From contig NC_011146.1 in NCBI RefSeq assembly GCF_000020725.1, positions 1,859,501 through 1,923,500 of the forward strand: a stretch of DNA of 64,000 nt, given 5' to 3'. The notes beneath the pieces were generated by a model that saw only the letters and a program-made list of their open reading frames with translations, was not told where the DNA came from and searched no databases. Made by a program: the position numbers and the translations under genes. Shown piece by piece: positions 51,642 to 60,973 of the stretch (positions are counted from its first letter, which is position 1; the number at the start of each line of letters is the position of its first letter). Origin of the DNA: Citrifermentans bemidjiense Bem (lineage in GTDB: Bacteria; Desulfobacterota; Desulfuromonadia; Geobacterales; Geobacteraceae).

Positions 51642-53014
51642 CGCCGGCCGCTCGCTTTCAGCAGGTTGACCCCCTTCAGAAGGTCGAGCGCCCGGGCCAG
51701 TTGGTTGTCGGCTTTAAGGAGGTCCTGCTCTTTCAACTCCTTGCTGCTCGGCTTTTGCTGCGGTTTCGCGGGGGGCGCCGAATGCGGTTTCGCGGGGGAC
51801 GCCGGGCGCGGCGGCGCCGGAGCCTGGTCCATGTGCCCGTCCAGATCCTGCTCGCGGATCTCCAATTCCTTTGCATCCTTTTGCTTGTCTTTAGCGGGGG
51901 CGGGCTTGGCAAACTCCACCACGATGTCGGGGGTGATTCCCTTGGCCTGGATGGAGCGCCCGCTGGGGGTGTAGTAGCGGGCTGTGGTCAACTTCAGGCC
52001 GTCGCCGTTGTCGAGCGTCATCACCGACTGGACGCTTCCTTTGCCAAAGCTCTGGGTCCCCATGATGACGGCCCTCTTGTGGTCCTGCAGCGCTCCGGCG
52101 ACGATCTCGGAGGCGCTGGCGCTGCCGCCGTTTATGAGCACCACGATCGGGTAGCGGGGCTCCTTGTCGCCGACGGTCGCGGTAAGGCTTCTATCCATCG
52201 CTGCCTCGCGCCCTTTGGTGGTGACGATGACCCCTGAGGAAAGCCCCTCGCCGATGAAGCGGTTGGCGACGCGGCAGGCCTGGTCCACCAGTCCGCCCGG
52301 GTTGAACCGGAGGTCCAGCACGAGGCCAGAAAGCGGCTGGCCGTTATCGGCGGCAAGCGTTTTCAGTGCCTTTTCGAAGTCCTCGCCGGTGCGCTCCTGG
52401 AATTCGCCGATCCGGATATAGCCGTACCCAGGCTCAAGGAGCCTCCCTTTCAGGCTCTTGGTCTTGATGATGGCACGCACCAGGCGGAAGGTGAGAGGGG
52501 ACGACTTACCCTCGCGCAGTATGCCGAGGGTTACCGAGGTTCCTGGGGTTCCGCGCATGCGGCTTACGCACTGGTTGATGTTGAGGTCGGCGGTAGGTTT
52601 ACCGTCGATGGTCCAGATGTGGTCGCCGGACTGGATCCCGGCCCGGAAGGCGGGGGTGTCCTCGATGGGGGCGTTCACCATCAGCTTGCCGTTGCGCATC
52701 TCCAGTTCGATCCCGAGGCCGCCGAAGGCACCGGCCATGTGCACCTTCATTTCGGTATAGTCGGTTGCTGGGAGATAGTTGCTGTGTGGGTCGAGCGTCG
52801 CCAGCATCCCGTTGATGGCGACGGCCATGAGCTTCTTGTCGTCGACCTTGTCCACGTAGCTTTGCTTGACGATGTTGACGACGTCGCGGAACATCTCGAG
52901 GTACTCGGCCTCGCTTCTCTTGGCCCGCTCCTCCCGGTCCATCAGGGGAAGCATCAAGACGAGCGAGAGGAGGAGAAAAATCACGGCAAATGCGGCGAAA
53001 ACCTTTTTTGACAT
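51638..53014 (-). CDS. ctpA: S41-family C-terminal processing peptidase
   Basis: A periplasmic serine protease of about 458 aa. ATG at 53014 gives MSKKVFAAFAVIFLLLSLVL, a signal/anchor, and is preferred over the longer frame. A PDZ domain lies near 90-170 (GLGIELEMRNGKLMVN). The catalytic Ser is in INGGSASASEIVAGAL, and Lys in GTQSFGKGSVQ, about 25 residues later, as in CtpA/Prc. A Pro/Ala/Lys-rich tail of about 70 residues closes the protein. It is the gene before miaA. Confidence 0.9.
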   Translation of the reverse strand: MSKKVFAAFAVIFLLLSLVLMLPLMDREERAKRSEAEYLEMFRDVVNIVKQSYVDKVDDKKLMAVAINGMLATLDPHSNYLPATDYTEMKVHMAGAFGGLGIELEMRNGKLMVNAPIEDTPAFRAGIQSGDHIWTIDGKPTADLNINQCVSRMRGTPGTSVTLGILREGKSSPLTFRLVRAIIKTKSLKGRLLEPGYGYIRIGEFQERTGEDFEKALKTLAADNGQPLSGLVLDLRFNPGGLVDQACRVANRFIGEGLSSGVIVTTKGREAAMDRSLTATVGDKEPRYPIVVLINGGSASASEIVAGALQDHKRAVIMGTQSFGKGSVQSVMTLDNGDGLKLTTARYYTPSGRSIQAKGITPDIVVEFAKPAPAKDKQKDAKELEIREQDLDGHMDQAPAPPRPASPAKPHSAPPAKPQQKPSSKELKEQDLLKADNQLARALDLLKGVNLLKASGRR

Positions 53015-53226
53015 CGGTAGAGCCTTTATCTGTAAAATCGCGTGGATAGTTGGGCGGCCTGCTAATGTAATTTCTGCCGAGAAAGATGTCAACTGCTATT
53101 GGGGGGATGGAGGGGGGCACAGGCGGTAAGTCGTCCCCTCCGAGGAGCTCCTGGCTGGGAAACCCGTTGACATTGCGGCTCCTTTTGATGCATAACCCAA
53201 TCCAAACCCAAGCTCCGGAGGCAGTA

Positions 53227-53817
53227 ATGGAGAAAATGATCAGGCACTTCAAGGCGCGGTTCATCACCGGGCTCTTCGTCGTGGTCCCGCTCGGCATCAC
53301 CATATTCATTCTCAAGTTTCTCTTCAACTTCGCCGACGGCATCCTCGGCACGTATCTCGACGCGCTTTTGTCGGCCTTTCTCGACAATCCGTACCACATC
53401 CCCGGCCTGGGGATGCTCACCGGCGCGATCGTCATCTACGTCTCCGGGGTGCTCGCCACCAACGTCATGGGAACCAGGATTATCAGGTGGTGGGACCAGC
53501 TACTCTCCAGGATCCCCCTGGTCAAGTCCATCTACGGGTCGAGCAAGCAGCTGACGCAGGTGTTCAAGGAAGGAAAATCGTCCTACCGCCGGGCGGTCTT
53601 CGTGGAATGGCCGAGGCCAGGCGTGCGCGCGGTGGGGTTCGTCACCGCGGAGGTGGTGCGCGAGGGGCAGAAACTGGTGGTGGTCTATGTACCGACCATG
53701 CCGAACCCGACCTCCGGCTTCGCCCTCTTTTTCAAGGAAGCTGAGGTGCACGACTGCGGCATGTCGGTCGAGGACGCGGTCAAGTTCGTGGTCTCGGGCG
53801 GGGCCGTGGTGCAGTAA
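53227..53817 (+). CDS. DUF502-family inner-membrane protein
   Basis: A 196-aa protein. ATG at 53227 is preferred because GGAGG lies 6 nt before it and the protein starts MEKMIRHFKARFITGLFVVVPLGITIFIL. TM helices lie at about residues 12-35 and 58-78. NPTSGF and VRAVGFVT in the C-terminal half are characteristic of DUF502. The function is unknown. It is 10 nt from the next gene and likely co-transcribed. Confidence 0.85.
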   Translation: MEKMIRHFKARFITGLFVVVPLGITIFILKFLFNFADGILGTYLDALLSAFLDNPYHIPGLGMLTGAIVIYVSGVLATNVMGTRIIRWWDQLLSRIPLVKSIYGSSKQLTQVFKEGKSSYRRAVFVEWPRPGVRAVGFVTAEVVREGQKLVVVYVPTMPNPTSGFALFFKEAEVHDCGMSVEDAVKFVVSGGAVVQ

Positions 53818-53827
53818 GGGAGGCATT

Positions 53828-54793
53828 ATGAAGATAGTGGTCCTGGATGGATATACGCTGAACCCGGGCGACAACCCCTGGGACGAGGTCGCCTCCTTCG
53901 GCGACCTCACGCTCTACGACCGCACCCCTGCCGAGATGGTGGTGGAGCGCTCCCGCGGAGCGCAGGTGCTCCTTACCAACAAGACGGTGCTCTCGGCGGC
54001 GACCTTGGCTGCGCTCCCGGAACTGAGGCTCGTCTGCGTGCTGGCGACCGGCTACAACGTGGTCGACCTGGAAAAGAGCGCGCAGCTGGGGATACCGGTG
54101 GTCAACGTCCCGGAGTACGGCAGCGACTCGGTGGCCCAGCACGCCATAGCCCTCCTCCTGGAACTCACCAACCGGGTGGCGCAGTACCATCAGGCCGTGG
54201 CCCGCGGCGATTGGTCCGCCTCTCCCGACTTCACCCTGGTGGGAGAGCCTTTGACGGAACTTTGCGGCAGGAGCATCGGCATCGTGGGGCTCGGGAGGAT
54301 AGGGGCGCGGGTGGCGCGCATCGCACAGGCGCTGGGGATGGAGGTTCTGGCTTACAACCCGAGGCACCGGGTGGCCCCGGAAGGGATCTCTTTGCGCTGG
54401 CTTAGTCTGGACCAGCTTTTCAGCCAGGCCGACGTGGTGAGCCTGCACTGCCCGCTCAATGATGAAAACGAAGGGATGGTGAACCAAAGGACCCTGTCGC
54501 TGATGAAGCCGCAGGCGCTCCTTATCAACACCTCCCGCGGCGGGCTCGTCGTCGAGCGCGACCTAGCCGAGGCTTTGAACCGCGGGAGCATCGCCGGCGC
54601 CGCGGTCGACGTCGCCGCTAGGGAGCCGATACCCGCGGACAGCCCGCTTTTGCTGGCCAAGAACTGCATCGTCACCCCGCATATCGCCTGGGCGACACTT
54701 GCCGCCCGGCGCAGGCTGATGGCGGCGACCGCCGCCAACATCGCCTCCTTCCTGGCGGGGAAACCGCAAAACGTGGTGAACGGGGTGCAGTGA
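53828..54793 (+). CDS. D-isomer 2-hydroxyacid dehydrogenase
   Basis: A 321-aa NAD-dependent dehydrogenase, probably glycerate/hydroxypyruvate-type. Rossmann motif IGIVGLGRIGARVARIA near 147-163. Catalytic Arg lies in INTSRGGLV, Glu in REPIP and His in VTPHIAW. The N-terminal reading MKIVVLDGYTLNPGDNPW matches the HprA branch. The substrate is inferred from family only. Confidence 0.87.
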   Translation: MKIVVLDGYTLNPGDNPWDEVASFGDLTLYDRTPAEMVVERSRGAQVLLTNKTVLSAATLAALPELRLVCVLATGYNVVDLEKSAQLGIPVVNVPEYGSDSVAQHAIALLLELTNRVAQYHQAVARGDWSASPDFTLVGEPLTELCGRSIGIVGLGRIGARVARIAQALGMEVLAYNPRHRVAPEGISLRWLSLDQLFSQADVVSLHCPLNDENEGMVNQRTLSLMKPQALLINTSRGGLVVERDLAEALNRGSIAGAAVDVAAREPIPADSPLLLAKNCIVTPHIAWATLAARRRLMAATAANIASFLAGKPQNVVNGVQ

Positions 54794-54798
54794 TAGCG

Positions 54799-54893
54799 CT
54801 TGGGAACCCATGCGGCGCAAACCTCCAGCTTTGCCTCCGTGGGAAGCTGGAGCTTCGCAGGGTCCTTGCGTTCCCAAGGTGGACCTTGGGAAC
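54799..54893. repeat. Nested palindromic repeat (CTTGGGAAC family)
   Basis: Outer arms CTTGGGAAC (54799-54807) and GTTCCCAAG (54870-54878); inner arms CTCCAGCTT (54823-54831) and AAGCTGGAG (54844-54852); a third CTTGGGAAC at 54885-54893. It follows the dehydrogenase stop by 5 nt. A GC-rich hairpin GGCGCCGC/GCGGCGCC lies just beyond, around 54928-54950, and may serve as a terminator. Confidence 0.78.
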
Positions 54894-54963
54894 GAGATGC
54901 AACGAGATGGACGTGGTGAATCGCCGGCGCCGCCCGGCATGCGGCGCCTTTAGGAAGGATTTT

Positions 54964-55632
54964 CTACTTAGAGCGCGAAGGGGAGGGCTGGGGGGCACCC
55001 GGAACTATGGGAGAGAGGTTGATGGGGGCCAGTTTCGCCAGGCGTCCCTTCCACTTCTGCGGGTTCACCGGGATGGCCTTGCCCGAAGGAGATCCGCGCT
55101 CCGCCCATTGCAGGGTGTAATAGTCCCTGTCCCCCTTGATCACCACGACCAGCGCCGATTCGCTGGACATTCCGCTTCCCCCCGGGGTAGCGCCGCAGCT
55201 CACCACCGCGACGATGTGGTCGTAACCCCGCTCGTTTTTCCCTTCCTTCAGGATCTTGCCGCTATATGTATCCGGACACGACTTCTCGAACCCACCGGCA
55301 ACGGCACCGGCGAAGCTGCGCGGGGTGACGTCGGGGTTGCCGGCCAGCCCCTTGGCGCCGGTGACGGTGACCATCTGGGTCCAGCTCTCCACCGTTTCGC
55401 CGGTGGGCACCGCCTCGCGCAGGTAGCTGGTTTTGTTGCCGTCTTCCCAGACCGTGGTGAACCCGGCGGGGAGGGTGAAGGAGACCAACTGGCTGAAGAT
55501 GGGTGAGATGACCGTATATCCCGGCGCGGATGTTTTCTTGCCGCTGCTCCGCTTGTTGTTTTCCCCTGCCTCGGACACCCCCGCAACACCCAGGGAAAGC
55601 ATCAGGGTCGCTGTAATTGCTTCCTTTATCAT
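54964..55632 (-). CDS. Secreted hypothetical protein
   Basis: A 222-aa protein with an N-terminal signal peptide (about 1-22, ending VSEA) and a beta-rich body. Two cysteines (SCPDTYSG near 140 and VSCGATPG near 167) could form a disulfide. The tail is Pro/Ser/Arg-rich. AAAGGAGG lies 7 nt before the ATG. The blocks FTTVWEDGNKTSYLREAVP and WTQMVTVTGAK are reminiscent of small periplasmic proteins but I do not recognise the family. Confidence 0.6.
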   Translation of the reverse strand: MIKEAITATLMLSLGVAGVSEAGENNKRSSGKKTSAPGYTVISPIFSQLVSFTLPAGFTTVWEDGNKTSYLREAVPTGETVESWTQMVTVTGAKGLAGNPDVTPRSFAGAVAGGFEKSCPDTYSGKILKEGKNERGYDHIVAVVSCGATPGGSGMSSESALVVVIKGDRDYYTLQWAERGSPSGKAIPVNPQKWKGRLAKLAPINLSPIVPGAPQPSPSRSK

Positions 55633-56286
55633 CGTTGCTACCTCCTTTTGGGCTCCTGCTCGTTGGTGCTGTCGGTTTTTTTGCGTGCCTCCTGTATTGG
55701 GTTAGCCAGTCCTCATTGCAAAAAGCTTCCACAGGTTATCAGAGTAACCCTTGCGCACAAGCCGAGCGCTCGGGCCATCCTGAACTGCGAGCGGGGGAGG
55801 GACTCTTATCGACCCCTTGTATACGCGAAAGGACGCGGCATTTTGAGCCTCCATTTTTGTCTTTTGGGTGCAACCTGCCGATTTCTCGCCGAAATGCCGC
55901 GGCGGCGCCGCGCGTCCACACAGTTTGTGGATAGCGCTGTGGAAAAGAGGTGGAGATCGGGCAAAACCGTCATCAAATTACCAGCATCTGCGATTTGCCT
56001 AAAAAATGATCAGTACAAATGTAACGGCGTTAGAATGGTTGCAGTAATAATTCCGGCCACTTAGCGTAAAGCGCTGCGTGGTGGGCGGAATTTCTGTCAA
56101 GCTTTTTTTACGGCTAGGAGTGAGGTTCCGGTTTTGCCTGGGAAGGCGCCGGGGCTGCCGGCGGCATGGCCCATTCTATGTCTTGACATGCCTTAAACGC
56201 TGTGCTAATTGATAAAACCTTTTTATTACAGGAACTTGATTTCCTGGGTGTGGCGATGAGCCGCAAGGTTACAAGGAGGGTGTTCC
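55633..56286. other. 654-nt region between divergent genes
   Basis: No convincing gene. Two sequences that resemble DnaA boxes with one mismatch (TTTGTGGATAG and GCTGTGGAAAAG) lie near 55923-55945, too few to suggest an origin. A promoter candidate for the acyl-CoA synthetase lies at 56183. Confidence 0.4.
56183..56211 (+). promoter_or_regulatory. Candidate promoter of the acyl-CoA synthetase
   Basis: A perfect TTGACA at 56183-56188; the -10 is weak (TAATTG, 17-bp spacer, 56206-56211). About 75 nt to the start codon. Confidence 0.35.
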
Positions 56287-57936
56287 ATGTCGCAACAGAT
56301 AGAGTTGACGGTCGGTGCGTTGCTGGACGACATTGCCGGGAAATTCCCCGACAACGAGGCGCTGATCTACGTGGAGCGGGGATTGCGCTACAGCTATCGT
56401 GAGTTCAACGAGCGCTGCCGCCAGGTGGCGAAGGGCCTTTTGCGCATGGGGGTCAAGAAGGGTGACCACCTCGCCATCTGGGCCTACAACGTTCCGGAAT
56501 GGGTCGTGCTGCAGTTCGCCACCGCGAAGATCGGCGCCGTGCTCGTCACCGTCAACACGAGCTACAAGTCCGCCGAGCTCGAGTACATAATGAAGCAGTC
56601 CGATTCGAAATTCCTGTTCCTGGTGCAGGGGTTCAAGGACACCGACTATATCCGGACCTTGGCCGCCGTGGTGCCGGAGCTTGCCGAAAGCGAGCCGGGA
56701 AAACTCGAAAGCCGCGACCTGCCGTTTTTGAAGCACGTGGTTTTTCTTGGAGAAGGGGCCCCCGCGGGGACCATCAATTTCGAGAAGATCGTGGAGCTTG
56801 GGCGCGAGGTCCCGGACGCGGAACTTCACGCGGTGGAAAAGACCCTCTCGGTGCACGACGTCATCAACATGCAGTACACCTCCGGCACCACCGGCTTCCC
56901 CAAAGGGGTCATGCTGACCCACCACAACTTGGTCAACAACGGCTTCAATATCGGCGAGTGCATGCGCTTTACCGAAAAGGACCGGCTCTGCATCCCGGTT
57001 CCCTTCTTCCACTGCTTCGGCTGCGTCCTGGCCGTCATGGCCTGCGTCACCCACGGCTCCACCATGGTGCCGGTGGAGATCTTCGATCCTTTGAAGGTGC
57101 TCCAGGCGGTGGAAAAGGAGCGCTGCACCGCGCTGCACGGCGTCCCGACCATGTTCATCGCCGAGCTTGAGCACCCCCGCTTCCCGGAGTTCGATCTCAC
57201 CTCGCTTAGGACCGGGATCATGGCCGGCTCCAACTGCCCCATAGAGGTGATGCGCCGGGTGATCCGGGACATGCACGCCAGCGAGATCACCATCGCCTAC
57301 GGGCAGACCGAGTCCTCCCCGGTCATCACCCAGACCCGCACCGACGACCCGATCGAGCTGAAGGTCTCCACGGTGGGGAGGGTGCTCCCCAACGTGGAGC
57401 TTAAAATCGTGGACATCGAGAGCGGCGCCGAGCTTCCGCCGGGGAAGCAGGGGGAACTCTGCACCCGCGGTTACCTGGTCATGAAGGGGTACTACAAGAT
57501 GCCGGAGGAAACAGCCAAGGCGATCGACGCCGACGGCTGGCTTCATACCGGAGACCTCGCGGTCATGGACGAAAACGGCTACTGCAAGATCACCGGCAGG
57601 ATCAAGAACATGATCATCCGCGGCGGCGAGAACATCTATCCCCGCGAGATCGAGGAATTCCTCTACACCCACCCGAATATCTCCGACGTTCAGGTCTACG
57701 GTGTGCCGGACCGCAAATACGGGGAGCAGGTGATGGCGGCCGTGGTTCTGAAGCAGGGAAGCGAGATGTCCGAGGCGGAGGTCAAGGAGTTCTGCCGCGG
57801 CCGGATCGCCAACTACAAGATCCCGAAGTACGTCCGCTTCGTCGACTCCTATCCCATGACCGCCAGCGGCAAGATCCAGAAGTTCAAGCTGCGGGAAATG
57901 GCGATACGCGAGCTGCAGCTTGAGGAAAATATCTGA
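56287..57936 (+). CDS. AMP-forming fatty acyl-CoA synthetase
   Basis: Activates a carboxylic acid, probably medium- or long-chain, to its CoA ester through an acyl-adenylate. The AMP-binding signature [19 protein letters not shown] lies at about 195-213; later motifs are [24 protein letters not shown] and [20 protein letters not shown], and the C-terminal catalytic Lys is in [13 protein letters not shown]. Length 549 aa. It has its own upstream region and no operon partner. The chain length of the substrate cannot be read. Confidence 0.88.
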   Translation: MSQQIELTVGALLDDIAGKFPDNEALIYVERGLRYSYREFNERCRQVAKGLLRMGVKKGDHLAIWAYNVPEWVVLQFATAKIGAVLVTVNTSYKSAELEYIMKQSDSKFLFLVQGFKDTDYIRTLAAVVPELAESEPGKLESRDLPFLKHVVFLGEGAPAGTINFEKIVELGREVPDAELHAVEKTLSVHDVINMQYTSGTTGFPKGVMLTHHNLVNNGFNIGECMRFTEKDRLCIPVPFFHCFGCVLAVMACVTHGSTMVPVEIFDPLKVLQAVEKERCTALHGVPTMFIAELEHPRFPEFDLTSLRTGIMAGSNCPIEVMRRVIRDMHASEITIAYGQTESSPVITQTRTDDPIELKVSTVGRVLPNVELKIVDIESGAELPPGKQGELCTRGYLVMKGYYKMPEETAKAIDADGWLHTGDLAVMDENGYCKITGRIKNMIIRGGENIYPREIEEFLYTHPNISDVQVYGVPDRKYGEQVMAAVVLKQGSEMSEAEVKEFCRGRIANYKIPKYVRFVDSYPMTASGKIQKFKLREMAIRELQLEENI

Positions 57937-58033
57937 AAAGACGCCGCATCGCTTTTTAACCTGCCGTTATCATTGCTGTCTTGTTGACGGCAGGGGCTTT
58001 GTGAGTTATCTTTCCTTCTCCTTTTCATGAACT

Positions 58034-58098
58034 AGGGGACTGGCTTCGCAAGGCGCCGGTCCTAAGGGGACTGGCTCCGCAAGGTGCCTGTCCCCCTT
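58034..58098. repeat. Two tandem copies of the GGGGACTGGCTCC palindromic repeat
   Basis: Copies at 58034-58063 (with GGCGCCGGTCC) and 58065-58098 (AGGGGACTGGCTCC to GGTGCCTGTCCCCCTT). A third lies at 46759-46790. Confidence 0.78.
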
Positions 58099-58133
58099 GA
58101 GTCATTGAGTCATGGAAACGAGAAGGAGGAGCG

Positions 58134-59324
58134 ATGCGGCTTACGCCAAAAAACGAGCTGGAATACCGGTACCGAAAACTGCAAAGCGAGATGGCCGGTG
58201 CAGGAATCGACGCGGTCATCATGGTCCAGAACGCGGACCTCTTTTATTTCACCGGGACCGCGCAGGCAGGGAACCTTTACGTCCCCGCCTCCGGGCGCCC
58301 CATCTACCTGGTACGCAGGGACTACCTCCGGGCCCGCATGGAAAGTGCCTTGGCCGAGGTGCTCCCTTCGTCCTCCCTCAACGATCTCCCCGGTCTTGTT
58401 TCCGACCACGGCCATAGCGCGCCGAAAAGGCTAGGTCTCGAGCTCGACGTCCTCCCGGTCAACCTCTACCTCAAATACCGCGCCCTTTACCCCGACGCCG
58501 AACTGGTCGACGCTTCCCCCCTGATACGCCGGGTGCGCATGGTGAAGTCCCACTACGAAATTCACATCATGCAGGACGCCGGCAACCAGGCGGACAAGGT
58601 GTACAAAAAGGCTGCCGAGACGATCCGCGAGGGGATCTGCGAGGTGGAACTTGCCGCCGAACTGGAGCGCTTCTCGCGCCTGGAAGGACACCAGGGGCAT
58701 GTGCGCATGCGTGCCTTCAACGGCGAGGTCGGCGGAGCCCAGGTGCTCGCAGGGCCGGATGCCGCGGCGCCCGCAGCCGGCAACACCGCGCTGGGCGGTA
58801 TGGGGCTTACCCCCGCCTTCGGCCACGGGGCCAGCTACAACAGGATCCGGCGCGGCGAGCCGGTAGTGGTCGATTTCGCCAGTTGCTTCGACGGCTACCT
58901 GGTCGACCAGACCAGGGTCTTCGCCATAGGCTCCGTCTCGGACCGGATGCGGCGCGGCTACCAAGACATGCTGCGCATAGAGGAACTGATGATGGAGATG
59001 GCCGAGGTGGGAACCAGTTGGGGGGGGATCTACCACGCCTGCCTCGATCTGGCCTGCGAGATGGGTTACGCGGACAACTTCATGGGGACCCCGGGAAGCC
59101 AGGTTCCTTTCATCGGCCACGGGCTCGGCATCGAGATCGACGAATACCCTTTTATCGCCCGCGGTTTTGAAAGTGAGACGCTCCAGGTGGGGATGGCGTT
59201 TGCCTTCGAACCGAAACTGGTGTTTCCCGGGGAAGGTGCGGTCGGCATCGAAAATTCGTTTTATCTCTCGGAACAGGGACTTAAGAGATTGACCTTTTCC
59301 CGGCAGGAGCTGGTACTGCTCTGA
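58134..59324 (+). CDS. M24-family metallopeptidase (Xaa-Pro peptidase-like)
   Basis: A 396-aa protein with an N-terminal creatinase-like domain (about 1-150) and a C-terminal pita-bread fold. Metal ligands are visible: VVDFASCFDGYLVDQTRVF (two Asp), FIGHGLGIEIDEYP (His) and FAFEPKLVFPGEGAVGIENSF (two Glu). Likely an Xaa-Pro dipeptidase or aminopeptidase. GGAGGAGC lies just before the ATG. Confidence 0.87.
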   Translation: MRLTPKNELEYRYRKLQSEMAGAGIDAVIMVQNADLFYFTGTAQAGNLYVPASGRPIYLVRRDYLRARMESALAEVLPSSSLNDLPGLVSDHGHSAPKRLGLELDVLPVNLYLKYRALYPDAELVDASPLIRRVRMVKSHYEIHIMQDAGNQADKVYKKAAETIREGICEVELAAELERFSRLEGHQGHVRMRAFNGEVGGAQVLAGPDAAAPAAGNTALGGMGLTPAFGHGASYNRIRRGEPVVVDFASCFDGYLVDQTRVFAIGSVSDRMRRGYQDMLRIEELMMEMAEVGTSWGGIYHACLDLACEMGYADNFMGTPGSQVPFIGHGLGIEIDEYPFIARGFESETLQVGMAFAFEPKLVFPGEGAVGIENSFYLSEQGLKRLTFSRQELVLL

Positions 59325-59369
59325 CTTGAATTAAAATGTATGCAAAATAGTAAAACGGAATTTTTTGTA

Positions 59370-59426
59370 TTGAAATTGGCCGAGGGCTTTGGTATACATT
59401 TGAAAAATCTTTGTATACAGTATACC
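59370..59426 (+). promoter_or_regulatory. Citrate synthase promoter with overlapping TATAC operators
   Basis: TTGAAA (59370-59375), a 17-bp spacer and TATACA (59393-59398) form a good sigma-70 promoter. GGTATACA (59391-59398) overlaps the -10. TGTATACA (59412-59419), a perfect 8-bp palindrome, starts 21 bp after it, and GTATACC (59420-59426) follows directly. This placement is what a repressor operator would show. The leader to the ATG is about 137 nt. Confidence 0.6.
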
Positions 59427-59541
59427 TTCCGAGCGCATCCGGCCGAGGTCTATTTCGACGGGCACGCTGTCAGCGGGCGATTCGATCGTTTTAATTCATC
59501 CAGTGTGTACCTCAACCCCAACAGAAAAGGAGATCTGGCAC

Positions 59542-60867
59542 ATGACGCAATTAAAAGAGAAATTGTTTGAGAAGATCCAAGCCCACCGTCCCCGTATCAC
59601 CCGCCTGACCAAAGAGTTCGGCTCGGTGATCATCGACAAGGTGGACATCGGTCAGTGCATCGGCGGCGCCCGCGACATCCGTTCGCTCGTTACCGACATC
59701 TCCTACCTCGACCCGCAGGAAGGGATCCGTTTCCGCGGCAAGACCATCCCCGAGACCTTCGAAGCGCTGCCGAAAGCGGCCGGCTCCGAGTACCCGACCG
59801 TCGAGTCTTTCTGGTACTTCCTTTTGACCGGCGAAGTTCCGACCGCGGCTCAGGTCTCTGCTGTCGAGGCTGAGTTCAAGACCCGTCAGGTCGTACCCGA
59901 GTACGTTTACACTGCAGTCCGCGCGCTCCCGAAAGAGAGCCACCCGATGGTCATGCTCTCCGTCGGCATCATGGCTATGCAGAAGGACTCCAAGTTCGCC
60001 GCATTCTACAGCGGCGGCAAGTTCAACAAGATGGACGCCTGGGAGTCCGTTTACGAGGACGCAAGCGACATCGTCGCCCGTATCCCGGTACTGGCCGCAT
60101 TCATCTACAACCTCAAATACCGCGGCGACAAGCAGATCGCCATCGATCCGAAGCTCGACATGGGCGCAAACTTCGCCCACATGATCGGCCAGAGCGAGCA
60201 GTACAAGGACGTGGCAAGGATGTACTTCATCCTGCACTCCGACCATGAGTCCGGCAACGTCTCGGCTCACACCACCCACCTGGTGCACTCCGCTCTCTCC
60301 GACCCCTACTACGCATACTCCGCAGGCCTCAACGGCCTGGCAGGCCCGCTGCACGGCCTTGCCAACCAGGAAGTGCTCGGCTGGATCATGGAGTTCCAGA
60401 AGAAGCTCAACGGCGCAGAGCCGACCAAAGAGAACGTCACCAAGGCTCTGTGGGATACCCTCAACGCCGGCCAGGTCGTTCCGGGCTACGGCCACGCGGT
60501 TCTCAGGAAAACCGACCCGCGCTACACCGCTCAGCGCGAGTTCTGCCTCAAGACCCCGGGCCTCAAGGACGATCAGCTGTTCAAGCTGGTCGCCATGATC
60601 TTCGAGACCGCACCGGGCGTCCTCACCGAGCACGGCAAGACCAAGAACCCCTGGCCGAACGTCGACGCGCAGTCCGGCGTCATCCAGTGGTACTACGGCC
60701 TCAAGGAGTGGGACTTCTACACCGTTCTCTTCGGCGTAGGGCGCGCCCTGGGCTGCATGGCGAACATCACCTGGGACCGCGGCCTCGGCTACGCCATCGA
60801 GCGTCCGAAGTCCGTCACCACCGACATGCTCGAGAAGTGGGCTGCCGAGGGCGGCAGGAAGATGTAA
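59542..60867 (+). CDS. gltA: Eukaryotic-type citrate synthase
   Basis: Condenses acetyl-CoA and oxaloacetate in the TCA cycle. The 441-aa protein starts at ATG 59542 (AAAAGGAG upstream), not at the 13-residue longer frame. Catalytic residues are in LHGLANQEVLGW (His), GYGHAVLRKTDPRY (His) and LTEHGKTKNPWPNVDAQSG (Asp). Sequence style, with the long N-terminal helix, agrees with the eukaryotic-like citrate synthase reported for Geobacter. It is a single-gene unit with its own terminator. The promoter region suggests repression, in line with reports of HgtR control of gltA in G. sulfurreducens, although this operator was not compared. Confidence 0.95.
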   Translation: MTQLKEKLFEKIQAHRPRITRLTKEFGSVIIDKVDIGQCIGGARDIRSLVTDISYLDPQEGIRFRGKTIPETFEALPKAAGSEYPTVESFWYFLLTGEVPTAAQVSAVEAEFKTRQVVPEYVYTAVRALPKESHPMVMLSVGIMAMQKDSKFAAFYSGGKFNKMDAWESVYEDASDIVARIPVLAAFIYNLKYRGDKQIAIDPKLDMGANFAHMIGQSEQYKDVARMYFILHSDHESGNVSAHTTHLVHSALSDPYYAYSAGLNGLAGPLHGLANQEVLGWIMEFQKKLNGAEPTKENVTKALWDTLNAGQVVPGYGHAVLRKTDPRYTAQREFCLKTPGLKDDQLFKLVAMIFETAPGVLTEHGKTKNPWPNVDAQSGVIQWYYGLKEWDFYTVLFGVGRALGCMANITWDRGLGYAIERPKSVTTDMLEKWAAEGGRKM

Positions 60868-60888
60868 GCAAGAAGCTGCAGAAACAAG

Positions 60889-60919
60889 AAAGGGGGCGCT
60901 CATGGCGTCCCCTTTTTTT
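60889..60919 (+). terminator. Rho-independent terminator of citrate synthase
   Basis: AAGGGGGCGC, a short loop, then GGCGTCCCCTT followed by T7; one G-T pair in the stem. Confidence 0.88.
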
Positions 60920-60973
60920 ATGCCCTATTGGTAAATAACGGCGATGCCCCTCTTTGCGGGAAAGGCGATCCCT

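Noticed and set aside
55905-55950. Two DnaA-box-like sequences
   Set aside because: Both have a mismatch, and no cluster, AT-rich unwinding element or dnaA/dnaN gene is nearby, so an origin is not supported.
55648-56064. 138-codon + strand open frame before the acyl-CoA synthetase
   Set aside because: No ribosome-binding site, no family features and a cysteine/arginine-rich composition typical of non-coding DNA.
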